The position numbers and the translations under genes are program-made. DNA of 64,000 nucleotides. It comes from Lepas anatifera. Its lineage: Eukaryota; Arthropoda; Thecostraca; Lepadidae. This document shows, in pieces, positions 46,376 through 59,082 of this stretch. The notes beneath the pieces were generated by a model. It was not told the DNA's origin, did no database searches, and saw only the letters and a list, made by a program, of their open reading frames with translations. The stretch covers positions 341,001-405,000 of the forward strand of contig JAOTON010001566.1 in NCBI GenBank assembly GCA_034440635.1, read 5' to 3'. Every line of letters begins with the position of its first letter. Position 1 is the first letter of the stretch.

Positions 46376-49300
46376 AATTGTACACTTGGGATAAAACCAA
46401 ACGCAAAGAAATGTAGTGAAGTCGAGTTTTACTTCCAAGAGAGGAAGCTTTTTTATAATTTTCTTTGAGAGAAACGCCCTTCCCAAAAAAAACAAAACAA
46501 AATCACATAAACACACTCAATCCCGGTACCAAATCGCCCCGATTCTTTCCCCGCTGTGATAGTTTCCGTCGTCGCCACTAGATGTCACCAGCTGCCGGCG
46601 CTGTCGCTGCCCGTAACACGGCTTCGGCGCGTGCCGGTGAGGTCGGGCCCGCCTTCCATTTCGTGCCGACTGTCACGGCTACTGGCTGTTGGCTCTGCGA
46701 TGACGTGATTTCCGCAGCTGCCTCGGCACACGACGGCAGCGCTGGCCTGCATGCTGTCCGCGAGTCATGCCGCTTCTTCTTGGCCTGCTGTCTCTTCCTC
46801 CGCTCTGTTAAAGGCCAAATCTGTGCCTGTCTTTGGAATGGCTAAAGCTTTGGTCTACACTGGGAAATGTCAAGCGCGGACTCTTTCAAACTCTAGCCGA
46901 TCTTTCCTCGGTCAAAGTGCTGTGATAGAAATTGCTCCGCCGGGCTGTTTTTTTTTGCCATTTTTTGCGTGTGACGTCAAAGGCGAGTGTTCCGGCTTCC
47001 TGGGACGAGGAGGAAGGGTTGACCTCCCGCTGAGAGGTGTAATATGGTAGCGGGCGCGGTGGGCCTCCGCCATCCATCTCAGCTGTCGGCGGCACACCGA
47101 TCTGTCTCAGCGGGGGTGTAGCCTGGACACTGGACAGGCCCAGTAGGGTAGCGCGAGGACACTTTTTCTTTAGCTCGCTGCTATGGCGTATATCGGCAAT
47201 CGTGTCCACTCCCGCTCCAGTTATAAGTTATATTGATAAGTTACGTATGTGATTTTCGTAGTATCTGCCCTCAGTTTTCTTTAAAGATGGAAGTTCTCAG
47301 ATATTACGGGGCACATGGTCCCGATTCTAGTTTTCAGCCGGCCTATTTATGATATTTTATTTGAAATGGTGCCTGACTCCTCCATCCCGCCGAATTTAAT
47401 CTTTTGTAGTGGAACTATTCGTCGTTGGGATTTAAACGAGCAGAAAAAGCGAATAAATCCCTTGTCACTTTGAAACCCTCCCCATTAGCAGTACATAAAC
47501 CCCGGATGAGCACTATAAATATATCCTCCTGCACTTTCGCTTAGCTACAAAACTTTAGGCCACCACAGTTCCAAATGCTCTCCGCCTGCATCCTCCACTC
47601 TGCTAAAACCTATCGTCACCGGTCCCCAGCTGTATCTGCCAAGCAGCAGCAATAGTCCAGTGCTCCAGAGTCCTTTATCCAGCCATCTGCACCACTAATC
47701 GCCGTTCTGTGTCCGTGCCCTGGCGCCGACAGCCGGCCCACCCTCCCCTGCCGCACCACCTCATCTTCTGAGCCGCAGCCGCCGTCAGCGCCGCAGTCGC
47801 AGCTTCAAAGGGTGCACCGGGCTGGTATCAGGCGTCGCATCTGCCGCCGGTCGCCGCCGCGGCGGTGTAATTGCCGCCGCTTGCGGTGACTTGCGCCGCG
47901 ATTGTATCGGTGGATGTAGATTGTGGGGAAGATGTGTAGCGCCGTGCGGCGGCGCTACTGCTGGCTTCATTGGCTGAAATATCACTGTGTGTGTCTGTGT
48001 GTGTGCTGTAGGTGTGAGGATCCTTTTGGTCTGTGGTATTCATAGCTTTATAGCTTTCTGGAGTGGGGTCGAACATTATTTTGATTTGTTATGCGTCAAG
48101 GAAGGCACATTTTTTCTGTTTTAACTTTACTTTGTATGCGAAGACGTATGCCTAACCAATAATAGGAAAGTTAATATTCCCCCGTTTTTTTAATGTTGCC
48201 TGTGTTCGTTTTTGACCGAGCAATTCGCCAGAACTTCTTGGGAAAATCTGCGGTATAAAACTGAAACTAATCTGCCAGTTAGCTCTCGTGAATGACTAGT
48301 CAAAAGCTAGTTGACTCGCTATTCTAGTCGAATGCCAAATGACTACGTCTTGCCCAGAAACGTCGTCCTTTGCCCATTGCTGCAAATATAGACTGAGAAG
48401 ATGACACCAGTTGAGAAATGCTTCAGCCTGATCTCCCGTGAAAGTTTCCTCCGTGGATAATGCCCTGCACAACGTCCGTCCACACCATGGCCTGTTACAT
48501 GCATTGAGACGCTTTGCAGACAGGCCGGAGAGGTGATTCAAGCGATGAGGTTCCGGTTGGCGATCAACGCCCACACATGGTCGATCTTTTTCGCTGGCTT
48601 ATACTGTTTCAAGGCAGCATGTGCGGAACCTCGATGGATGAGCTTATTTTGACGCCCAGATATTTCGGAGTATGTTGCAGTCTATATAGTTTGGAATGTT
48701 TATGAGAAAGCTTTGCTTGTTATAAGTGTAGCATTGAGACTGCGACGGCTTTCCGACTGCCATCGTGGCTCACATCCTCTGTTCGATTTGTAAGCTCTAG
48801 TCTGCGGGAAGCTGATTGTAGTTATCTTCGGCATCCTTTGAGGCGAGAGAAGACACCGCCCCTCCGCCAAACCTCATCTGACGAACACTACTTCCGGCCG
48901 GCCAGGGTCACCACTCAGCCTCCCTGGCAAACTCCGACCGGCAATCACACCCATTCTCTCAGCAACTACCCAGATATCAGGTTAATCGTCTCTTCATTAG
49001 AGCTGGCGGCGCCTGGCCGTCGCCGGCTGCTGCGCTCTAATGATACGTGCCTCCCACTGGGCTGCGCCAGAGGTCACCCAGGTCATGTCACTGCTGACGG
49101 CAAAAGTGGAGCGGCGCGGACGGCGCGCGCGCCCCGCCGGCGCCGCCGACGCCCCGGGGTGTTCCCGACGCCCGCTGAGGCCCGCGTGGGCGGATCGAGA
49201 TGTGAGCAGGCGGCAAAGATGGGCCTGTGGGAGGTTTGAACAAATCAAGGTTCTTAGAAGGATGAGAGCTGGTGTCAGGGCTGCATTTGCTGTTTTTTTG

Positions 49301-49770
49301 CGCTGGTTCTTCGAGCCGGTAGCAACGAGTTGTGTCTGGGAAATTCCAAGGTCGCGAAACTGCAAGTGTTCCATTGTACAAATTTGCAGCCTCTTTTGGC
49401 ATTTTTGTCTCCCGCGTAACTTGTGTTCATTACAACCCTTAACAGAAACAAAGTTGGTCAGTAATTTCTCTTTATTATCAATAATGATCCAAACAAATGT
49501 CAATCTGAGGACCTAAGAACTTATATTTTTGTAAGAAGCTTTCTTGGGAGATGGCTATCTGTTCGGTGTAAATTGGTTAGTTAGTATCGCTCTTGCTAAA
49601 AAGAGCCTGGAAAATAAATTCTAAAGGGTTACTGCGACAATGTCAGAAAATATTCGGACGTTCAAAACTGAAGACTGGTGTGACGATGTCTGAGCCCGAA
49701 CCTCTTACATACATCAGTTTTAAATTACTTGCATCAATTCTAGTGGACAGACAACTGAGAGACTCTCAGC
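46376..49770. other. Intron 6, middle part
   Basis: No gene is recognised. CpG-rich patches at about 46580-46770, 47690-47960 and 48990-49210, the rest AT-rich. A short GT-rich run lies at about 47988-48006. Confidence 0.4.
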
Positions 49771-49795
49771 CACGACGAGACCGGTAAAACTGTTG
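49771..49795 (+). repeat. Solo copy of the array 3'-end motif
   Basis: CCACGACGAGACCGGTAAAACTG matches the stretch after (CAA)n in array unit 4 (32705-32727, CCACGACGAGACCGGAAAAA and then CTG) with one mismatch. Sequence further left and right does not match the array. It may be a remnant of a related element. Confidence 0.55.
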
Positions 49796-49888
49796 GATTA
49801 AAAACACCTTCGAAAACACAGTAATCTTTCTTCAGTACTTTTGGCGAATCCTTCACTGTTGCGGTGGAAGTCGTTTTGTAGTTGTCGT

Positions 49889-49949
49889 CGTCATCGTCAT
49901 TCATCATTCATCATTCAGCATCTCATCATCCTCATCATCCTCATCATCC

Positions 49950-50003
<54 letters not shown>

Positions 50004-50043
50004 ATAAATGAATAGATAAATAAATAAATCAATCAATCATTCA
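49889..50043. repeat. (CAT)n microsatellite with (AATA)/(AATC) tail
   Basis: Imperfect TCATCC and CATT units grow into a pure CAT run at about 49950-50003, followed by AATAAATGAATAGATAAATA and then AATC units. This is replication slippage of an AT-rich simple repeat. Confidence 0.92.
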
Positions 50044-50329
50044 TTTTGGGTTGTGGGGCGTACAGACATCTGGGGTCATTCGCCCCGCCCTCAGAAATTC
50101 TAAGAAAGAGGGAAGAGGAAACATTACCAGGCCCTAACTCACTAGAAGGGTTAGAATTATACGATTTAGTATGTTTCGTTTCCGTGACAGGTCGGGCCAG
50201 TTCCGTGATCTTCACATTTAGTGCATGATTTTCGATACTTTAGCTAACTTCTGGTTAGTAAAGGTAGAGCGTTCGTTTTAGCACTATTGTGCTCTTTGCT
50301 GGAAGGTGAGGGATGTACCTGGCCGCTGT

Positions 50330-50828
50330 AAGCTATAACGATCAATCACCGCCGTGGCGCAGTTGGGTAAAGCGCCTCGGTGAAGTGTGGGAGGTCCTTG
50401 GATCAAAGCTGACCTCTGGCAGCATTTTCCTCGACCGCCTCTTACCCAGGAGATGGCAGTACACTGGGTAGTGCCCGCCTTGACCAAGGACTTCCGCTGA
50501 CCAACCAGCGCCCTTGTTATTGGGAGCTCGGGCTTGATCTGCCTTTAAATAGATCCACCGGTCCGGTGGCACCGCCCGAGGGCACGGCCTCGCCGCGTGT
50601 CACCGGAGCAGTCCTCTGTTCCGCCGGGCCCGAGAAATCGGGATAGCTCCACTGCCTGGTACAGTGGGGGCGTGACATGGGCGTGCGGACATGACTGTCC
50701 CGCAAGGGTACTAATAGGCGTAAGTCCCGCTGCCGTCTAAATGTGTGTGTGTGTGTGTGGTGCAAATGTATAAAAATGTTCCCGGGTTGGGAACGCAAAA
50801 ATATTTTTTAAAAAAGCTATAACGATCA
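50330..50828 (+). mobile_element. tRNA-derived SINE, family S3, with 15-bp target duplication
   Basis: AAGCTATAACGATCA flanks the element at 50330-50344 and 50814-50828, a perfect 15-bp target duplication. The insert (50345-50813) starts with a tRNA-like head: GCCGTGGCGCAGTTGGGTAA (box A) and a degenerate box B GGTCCTTGGATCAAAGC. It has a long body, a (GT)n run near 50744-50758, a palindromic word TTCCCGGGTTGGGAA and an A-rich end. Duplication and head show retroposition by target-primed reverse transcription. The intact duplication suggests a fairly recent event. Confidence 0.88.
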
Positions 50829-51206
50829 CAGTGGCCGGGTCCTGGTGTTTTTGACTTGTCCTGGGACCAGGGTGGCCTTTAGTCCTAATCTGAGATACTG
50901 GTTGTTCTTAGTTGGTGTAGCTTAGATTGGGCATTCGGAATGGAGAATACTTTAGGATACCAATACTTTAGAAAGGAGAATACTACATTTTATGCTATAA
51001 ATGACGAGATTCTGCTCGAAATATTTTCGGCCCACCAACCCCAAACGCAGGAAAAATATCCGAAAACGGAACCGTGTACATGAGCAAGCCAATAGATAAC
51101 CATATTATCATTAATTTATCCAGAAAGAAATGAAATCCTCAGCATATAGAACAAGAAGGCTAAATTTAGTTTTCTGCCAAAAATGTCGCAGAATGGCGCT
51201 GGATTT

Positions 51207-51359
51207 CAGTGGCGTTTACAGGGGAGAGCTAGGGGCTCACCCCCCCCCTGAAATGTCAGTGCGTGAAGTAAATGTATCGCCGGGGGGCTGATCCGAGGCG
51301 ATGGCGGAGGAGGCTCGAGCCCCCCCCTCCTGCTAAATGAAGTCCTAGATCCGCCATTC
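51207..51359. mobile_element. 153-bp hAT-like MITE with perfect 8-bp target duplication
   Basis: The flanks CTGGATTT (51199-51206) and CTGGATTT (51360-51367) are identical. The element begins CAGTGGCG and ends CGCCATTC, which gives imperfect inverted termini. Its right end reads GTCCTAGATCCGCCATTC, close to the core of the intron 2 minisatellite. Inside are C-rich and G-rich runs. Confidence 0.8.
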
Positions 51360-51367
51360 CTGGATTT

Positions 51368-53038
51368 CTATTTTGAATATGCCGAAGAAGTTTTGAATTT
51401 TTTAATATGCTGAATATTTTAGGAGAGAGTAACATGGAATTTTCAATTCATTTGTTTTCAGACAGCTCCATGGGGCTAGTGCGAAAATGTATCATTTCAG
51501 CGGGGTCAGTTCGCCCCCCCCACCAACTTCCTTTGGCGCTGTCCATGATATCAGCTGCTTGTTGTTGTCTAGAATTAGACGACGCGGAATTTTCTTGTTA
51601 GTTTTGGAGTAAAAAATCGAATATTACCCTGTAATTGTAATCGGCGTATTACTTGCCTCTGTTCGCTGTAAGCTTCTCCGTCATCCATTTTGATTCATTG
51701 ATATTCCCAATGCGCACGAAAAGTCTGTACGAGGTATTGAAAAGTGTTGAATTCCCCATTCTCTCATCGTGGAGATTTTCAGGAAAATCTATAAATGTAG
51801 GACTCTAAAATTAGAGTGTCCGATGTGGACTCTAAAATGTGAGTGACCCATGTGTCCGCTTACTGTTTCATGGCCCGTGACAGACCGGCGCTGTTCTGAA
51901 TTCCTGTCCAGATTTCTTCCTGGGAAGGGAAGGGTTATTCTTAATTCATGTCTTTCCATGCTACACCATTGCAGTAAAATGAATATGAACTTTGGGCGAA
52001 GGGGGGGGTATGATCCCTATCCCCGGTTCCCACGTTGATGTATTTTCACATTCGCCGCCGAATCCATTTGAAGTTTAATGCATATTTGGTTTCAATTCAG
52101 GGAGACCGGAGCGCAGCCGTGGTAAGAGCTCGAACTGCATGGTGTGGACCGTGATGTGGGCGTGCCTCAACTCCTCACTGAAAACCCAAACTTTATCACG
52201 ATAAACTCCCATATTCAGTATGCCACGGGAGAATGCACGGTCGCCTGTTTTGCACATTAATGTTTTGCACACTGCGATGGTATGCCTATTATGCGTTTTG
52301 TGCAACGCCTGTACATTTTCAGAGAAATGTCAAATGAAGACTCTATGTCGCATATTTCTTCATATCTGCAAGGTATTTCCTTGATTCGTTATTACATAGG
52401 CGTTAAAGAGCTAGATCAGCTCCTTTCGTCAGTGAATTAATCAGCTTCTTTATTTGGCTTTGTTTTACTATGCATTTCCCGTTTGATCAATCCCAATGTA
52501 CTTTGTTCTTGCTGACACCTCCATGTCTGCCCGCATCAATATCTAAGCCTAAGAGGTCAAAAAAAGATATCAAAGTAATATGAGCAGGATTTGCTCATTT
52601 TGCCATCAGAAACTTGATATAATTTCCTCATTTTGTTCCAAGCTTGTGATTCAGTAAAGCTAGAGAAATAGTTGGCTATAACTGCAATTAAATCTAACGA
52701 CATGAATAGGTGATGCAAGGCGCAAACGATTTTATGATGCAAATTGAAAGGCTTAATTGACTCAGTGACTTATGAGTGATATTTCATGTTTGTATCATAT
52801 ATCAGTCGACTTCCAGTGGCACGGCAAATAAAGCGACATCGAAAATCCCTATCACTCTTCATTGCAGAGAGCGTACAGCATTCTAACGTGTTGAAGCGAC
52901 TCCAGGTGACGTATTGGTCAAGGGTCGATATTTCCAGCGCGATCTTCGCGATTAACCTGGAGGCACAGATTTTGTAGGTTGAGTTAAACATATGCTTTTT
53001 TGTAGGTACTGAAAACTTTTTGTTGTCCTATTTTTTCT
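51368..53038. other. Intron 6, no features
   Basis: AT-rich intronic DNA without a recognisable gene, RNA or element. Confidence 0.45.
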
Positions 53039-53200
53039 TGTATATTTTATTCAAGTTGTTCGGTTTAGTCGATCTTTGAAGTCGCGAGTCTCACCAAAGT
53101 CATCACGGGACACGGAGACCCCGACCCCTCCACGCGAGCGAGCAACTCCCACAATGAGGGGTTAATTTAGAAGCCAAGGTCTAAAACCCCACAAAGCATA
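53039..53200 (-). repeat. SINE family S1, 3' part, minus strand
   Basis: The reverse complement contains GGCTTCTAAATTAACCCCTC, GGGAGTTGCTCG, GGGGTCGGGGTCTCCGTG, GATGACTTTGGTGAGACTC and ACAACTTGAATAAAAT, in the order of the full copy at 44194-44542. The tRNA-like head is missing. Confidence 0.75.
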
Positions 53201-56200
53201 AGGAATATAATTCCAAACGAGCCAAAACAAATATTGACTCCAGATGGCCACTGCTGAAAATACCCCCACCACAAGTTTTTATTGCTCAAAAACCTTATCT
53301 GTACCATGGTGGTTTGGTTGATATAACTAAGGATCCCCGGGAGAACAAAAATCTTAAATGGTAAAAATTCTAAATCGAGAGACCAACACTACCCTGGCTC
53401 CTGTTTTTATAGTTGAGGTCTTTTTGGGCTAAACTAGTGACCCGACTTGAGATGTATACCCTATTTTTTGTCTTATAACAATTGCTAAACTCACAGGAAT
53501 GATTATGATAAATATTATTGCAACACATATTTTACGGTGGTATTTTTTTATTTACAACCGGTTTCTTGACGATCTCACTGTTGAAACTGGTCAAGCGATG
53601 AATATAAATATTGCTCCTAAACACTCCATCGATAATGATCCATAGAGAAACCGGTCGTACATAATTAGATACAACCTTAGGCTTTGTGTTACAATAATAC
53701 TTCTCATAATAATAAACACAAAAGCCGTGAGCCAGGTCGCAGGCCCAGGAGTGATGCTGGCAAAGTACGGACGGCTGTGCGCCGTAGTTTTCCGGTCACC
53801 TGGCACAGCATTCTGGGGGTTGAGCCCATATTCGGAGGGGGTTAAATATCTTGACGAAGCAGGACACAGAGGAGAATGTGAGTTCAGGGGGGGGGGTAAA
53901 TGACACGAGTGCATGTTTAATGTGGTATGCGAGCGCGTGAGCACTGCGTATTTTACATGGCGGGTAATCAGGAGCGTGTGGTAGTCTATTTTGATGCGTT
54001 GCTGCAGCATTACGGGTATCAAAATACTGAACAGAAATGATAATTTCCCTGACTTCGCCTATATGCCCCTCTGGAGAAAGATACAATGTTTTTCTCTCGC
54101 GGGTAAAATCAAATTTCAAAAGGCGATGAAAATTCAATTGGACCTTGGTCTTAGTTTAATCCTCCTCTTTGAATTTATGGAGGTCTCCAAGAAACGAAAG
54201 GGGATTCTGAGAATATTTTCCGCTCAGCCTGTATCGTAATTTTAGAATGTTGGAGTACGCTTCTACGGTTTTGCGGAACATATGGTGACTCCAAAAGTGG
54301 TTGTAAACATTTGTGAAAAAAATCGGACCAAAAGCCTAATTACGGCAAGACTTCAGAGAGTTAAGTTTAGGCCCATGGATACAATTTTAAATAAAGGTAA
54401 CAGGTCAATATGAAATCTGAGATATCATGATAAAATCTGATTGAAATAGAACATCATTATAGTAAAACAGTGAATTGGTACATGAAACTGTATGTAGGTA
54501 TGAGGTTGTATGTTACACGGGTTCAGCAAATACTGTTATATTTGCTACCACCAGCGCGAATCGAACCCTTGTAGATGGAACACGTTTTCAGCGTTTCTTG
54601 ACCGATTTAGAAGGTTTCGCTCCATTAAGTTTCTCTTCTATCGTAGCGTGGTAAAATACATGAGTGACAGCGAGGATCAATTTTAGCTTAACTCACAACT
54701 GTTCCACGTGAGAATCTTCCAGTCGATAAACGGCAGGTTCATTTCAATCAAACAGCTATCCTCTCCCAAACGGAATAATTCCGTTTCGAACGGGCGCACT
54801 GTGTCATTGTCGGTTTCGGCCTTTTTATGCGGACGGATGTCAATCTAACCATTGTCATCACCATGGGCCATTGTTTTATAATTCACCTCCATTGACACCC
54901 GTCTATGTGTGTGTGGGGCATCCATGACCGTTTCGGCTTTAACTGAAGGTCTCTGGCCGGCCGTTTTTATGCATGGCCGTCCGCCGAGCCGGGCATTTTG
55001 CTGGGCCGGCCTCCGCTAGAGCCTCCCCCGGCTAATCCATGTGATTTGGCCGATGTCATTCCTCACAAATAAGCGGGCTGGATGTCGATACGGCGTATTC
55101 ACCTCCAACGCGATAGTGAGTCATGCAGAAAGAACGCCGGAGCTGGATGTCCGTTCGGCTACGGTGGAGGTTCGAACTGTCCTGTGCCCTGAGCTCGGTG
55201 CACCAGGCCGCAGTGTTATCGCGATCGATGGAGTGTTGGGGCGGAGCTAAGCAGTTACAGCATGAATACTGGATGCGATCACCTGCCTTTTTGCTGTTTA
55301 TGCATCACTGTGGTTATTATTCGGTGGAGCGGTGTTCCAGCGCTATACGCGCGTGCCAGCCGCTTTGGAATCCAGCCCCGAGTCGACATTTGTCATATTT
55401 TATTCGTTTGAAGCGGCATTCGTACATATTTGTCCTTAGTTGGCTGCCCATTTCTGCGCAGAGCGTGCCACTTAACGCGGAAATAATGGTGGACTGTATG
55501 GTGACGAATTGCGTGCGATTCGTCATCATTTCAGAGTTTGCCCGGGGGCATGTGACCGCTGGTGCTTCTGGGTGTTCTCGCGCAGCGAATTCCATCTTGT
55601 AGGTCGTTATTTATTCGCCTCTGGTTTTACCGGCTAATGATACACCGAATGGTCTTTCGAGATGGTGCCTATAATTGGCGTACTTTCTTCAAAGGTATTT
55701 TCGGCTCGTGCCAGTTTTTTCGTGCGAATGAGGCCGCCACGGTGGGTGATTTTAAGAGAACGGCTTCTGACCACATCGAATGATTTGGAACTTACAAGCT
55801 CAAATGATTCTGTGGACTTTTGAAAATGAATTTCACTCTAGAACTCTGGCTTTCATTCTATCGCTAAAAATAGAGCTGTGTAATGCTGTTAGGCTATATT
55901 TTGTTATGAAACAACAAAGCAGTTGTAGTTTTACCCTTCGTCGAGAAACGCGAGTAAAATACTTCGCTAGTCAGGATAAGCCGTTTCTATGTATGTCATC
56001 GTGATATGTTTGAATCGTGGATGTGATCGGGACCAGAGATGAAGCCCACACACCTGCGCCTCTGACCATCACAAAGACTTGTGCTGTTGGGAGTTACCTC
56101 GCTTCTAGCTGCTTCTATGTCTAGTTATGAAATTTAAGGGGAATTTTGATATAATTCCACCCAAGATGTGGATTGCAGCCAAAGAACTAAAAACTGACAA

Positions 56201-56300
56201 GTGCGAATTAACCAACCTGGTGCCACCATATCGGTATTTAAAATCCCAGGGTTGCCAGTCTCCATTTTGTAATGTCATTCGGTCCATGGTTTGTATTCAG
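53201..56300. other. Intron 6, right part
   Basis: No gene is recognised. A tRNA T-arm-like word GGGTTCGATTCGCG on the minus strand near 54560 may be a decayed SINE head. CpG-richer sequence lies at 54940-55580. Confidence 0.4.
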
Positions 56301-56441
56301 GCTGGTGAAGATCAAGGAGGCGATCGAGGCGAGCGACCCTGGGGCGCTGATGGTGCCCTTCTCAGCCGCCTTCGAGCTCAAGGTGATCGACATGTCTCCC
56401 GAGGAGAAGAAACAGTACGAGGAGGACACCAAAGCGCACAG
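56301..56441 (+). CDS. OLA1: OLA1 exon 7 (last exon in window)
   Basis: Encodes the end of Trp240 to residue 286 and two bases of codon 287. It has LVKIKEAI, then DPGALMVPFSAAFELKV (252-268), corresponding to the G5-like segment and the last strand of the ATPase fold, then a charged part SPEEKKQYEEDTKAH. The acceptor is GTATTCAG ending at 56300. The donor CAG|GTTAGT is at 56442, phase 2. The next family segment (ALPKIIKAGF, TGS domain) is not found up to 64000. Confidence 0.95.
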
Positions 56442-58767
56442 GTTAGTCACGCTGTGTCTCGAGTCGTCCTGGGTGTTGGTCAAGGCGGTGGCTGGCAACC
56501 TTTACAGGGAATTTGAAATCTGTAATCGAATTTGAATTGTGATCTTTATACTAAGGAGCAGATCGGAACACCCGAGGCTTTATGTCTTATTTGTCCGAGA
56601 ACTTACCCTTGGCGGAGAAGCAGCATGCATTTTAGTGTGTTTGTCAACCCCAACGCCCTTGCCCAGCCCCACTGTAAAGTCTCATCGCCACTGTCAGCCG
56701 TTAGGCCCATCCCTCATAGGTTAGCTCTGTGAGAAATGAATTATCAGATGTTGTCGACAAGCTCTACATGACCGATAACCCCGCTGAAACCCTATGAACG
56801 TGACATATTCGCTTTAGTTTTTATTCAGTTTGCCTTTGCGGGCTGGGATTATTTTTCCGCCTCCTTTTGTAACATTTGGAGAACTCATCTCTATACTACA
56901 GATCGATTGACATACTCAGCAAACCGCTTCCCATTTTCTCCCTACAGGCTTATACCATAGTAACGATGATATTTTTTGCACCAGCTGAGAGATTGGACAG
57001 CTCCATGGACTCGATGCTCGTAAATACCCGGCCACTATTCACGGCTGCTCTTATTCTCCAGTATCCCTTTGTGCCATCATATTTTTCCCAACTCTCTCGC
57101 GCAGTCATTCGACGCCCGGTTTTTTTCTGAGGCCCCTTCTCGGTCCGCGCTGAACGGGGGTGATATAGCGCGGGGTGTAGTTTTTTTCTGCGATCGCTCC
57201 GTCGGCGCTCTCTGTCCCCGCACCGGCGCCGCGTCGTAGTCGGCAGAAGCCCGCAGGGGGCTCGCACCACTCACCGAAATTCGACAGGTACCCTTGACTC
57301 TTGCCGTCGCTGAGCGCCGACAAAGAAGAAGCGACGTTTATAACACGACGTCGGCGGCAACTTTCGACGGTCTCTGACAGTCTCTCGTGGTCGGTTAGTG
57401 GACGGGCTCACATCGTATGGTATTTATGGCCGCTGTGCTGAAATGTCGCCGAAATCATGTGAACCGCGCCATACCACGCCGCCGACAGAGAGACGAATGT
57501 GGCGAAAGTGGCGCACGTGATTTGCGATCGTCGTTTCGGCGGGACGGGGAGTATCGGTAACCCCTTTGGCTCTGCGGGGTTCTCAGAGGGTGGCCTCGGC
57601 TGGTTTGGTAAAAGCCAGCTAGAATAGCTGATCTATGGCGCAAAGTTTCTCGAACGAGAAATCGATATCACATGACTAGTGCAGTTACTCACATTTTTGC
57701 GGCATGACATTCTCATCGCACAACTCCCGATCCTTTTTAAAAGGGACTGTTTTACATGTATTCAATGCTATTATTTTATGCAGTCCTAAATTTGATATTG
57801 TCCCGAGCGATTTGTCGTCTTCTCACGCGTTCCGTCATCATTTGAAGCAAGCTATCACCCTGCATTTTGAGCCCCTCCGGGCGGCGCGTGGCCGTTTCCT
57901 TTGATCTGACCGCCACTGTCCACCACAGCTCCGGCCGCCGTCCTCCCCCTGCGTCCTCACGGCCGATTTGGCCTCCCGTTTTAATAGAATCATCGACTGG
58001 GAACGACTGCTGGTGGCGTCTCTCCCCTCGGGAACGTTTCCGCTATCTTGTCAAATTCACGGCCAGTTGGAGCGCGGTGTAAAATCTGGCCTCCGCGGAA
58101 CGGTCTCAAAGTTTCGATCGATGCTGGACAGGAAACAGCGGCTTCTGTTGACAGCTGGAGTGGACGTTGTAAGGATTGGAGGGCTGGATCGGTGTGTTTT
58201 GTGGCCAATTTCGGGCGGGGAACATCTGTCCTCCACAGATGGCCTGTAGTTGTTTTCGCAAAATTGAGGCTGCGATGATACTGGTGTACTGGAATGACGT
58301 TTTGTATAAATGCCACTAGAATAGTTTCATTCTCAAAGTAATATGTGTGTTGCGATACTTCGGTATATTGTTAATCCCATAGATTTTCAAGAAATGTGAC
58401 ACCCGATCGTCACACCATCCCAGCCCTCCAAGATTTGTCACTTTGTGTTCCTTTGGAACCAAAAAGCGCAATTAAAAGCAGTCGATACTCGTTTTCTTCA
58501 GAACCAACATTCGAGAATTTACAAACAATGTTTTTATCTTTGTGCTAGGTTCAATCGAAAGACTCGAAAGAACCTGTGTCTGAAACAATCGTCAGTATGG
58601 GAAAACGGACATCCAGCATATTTAGTGGAATCATTCGCGGAATCAAACGGGCATCTAACCATACATCTTGGTTTTCTTCATAACTCAATTTGTAATGGTT
58701 GGGTTATTCCGTTTTAATTATGCTGGCTTTTGTTACAACAGCGCCTGTAGGGATTTGAATTTCTGAA
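56442..58767. other. OLA1 intron 7, left part
   Basis: No gene is recognised. A CpG-rich patch lies at 57120-57330, with a lesser one at 57870-58100. Confidence 0.4.
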
Positions 58768-58935
58768 GGTCCCCGACTTACACGGGGGAGGGGGCTAGGG
58801 GTTCAAGTCCCCCCCAATACCAGAGTGCCTATAGTTCATACATGGTCTAAGGCTGTTTTGAGGCAATGGCGGGGGAGGCTCTAGTTCCTCTGCCCCCTCC
58901 CCCAAGTTGTCCCGGATCAGCCACCGCCTCTCACC
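58768..58935. repeat. MITE-like fragment related to 51207-51359
   Basis: The layout matches the element at 51207: TTACACGGGGGAGGGGGCTAG early, a C-rich run, then GCAATGGCGGGGGAGGCTCTAG and an end GTCCCGGATCAGCCACCG. No clear target duplication is seen. Confidence 0.5.
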
Positions 58936-59082
58936 AATACTATCTCTCGAAAGCGGCATTACTTCCACATTTGAAGAGGACGGTGGCATCGCCACACGTC
59001 ACATGCCTTTAAGTGGAGGTCCGGACTTCCGGTGGAAATATTTATTTGTTTTCAGCAAGTTCATTTGATTGGATAGGGTAGC

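Larger units (their letters stand above)
1484..56441 (+). other. OLA1: OLA1 gene span in this window, seven exons, 3' end missing
   Basis: Obg-like ATPase 1 is a cytosolic P-loop ATPase of the YchF subfamily of TRAFAC GTPases. In relatives it binds and hydrolyses ATP in preference to GTP and is linked to ribosomes and stress responses. Seven exons join in phase: 1484-1664, 5001-5061, 32896-33023, 42992-43164, 44636-44713, 44984-45081 and 56301-56441. Together they give 860 coding bases (286 codons plus two bases). Introns measure 3336, 27834, 9968, 1471, 270 and 11219 bp. The human protein has 396 residues, so about 110 residues, including most of the TGS domain, should be encoded beyond 64000. 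All introns are GT-AG except intron 1, which is best read as AT-AC. Confidence 0.93.

Noticed and set aside
54546..54632. tRNA gene on the minus strand (GGGTTCGATTCGCG)
   Set aside because: Only a T-loop-like word is present. The T stem does not pair and no acceptor stem is found. Possibly a decayed SINE head.
55123..55602. 159-codon open frame just before exon 7
   Set aside because: No recognisable domain; lies inside OLA1 intron 6 and overlaps an open frame on the other strand.
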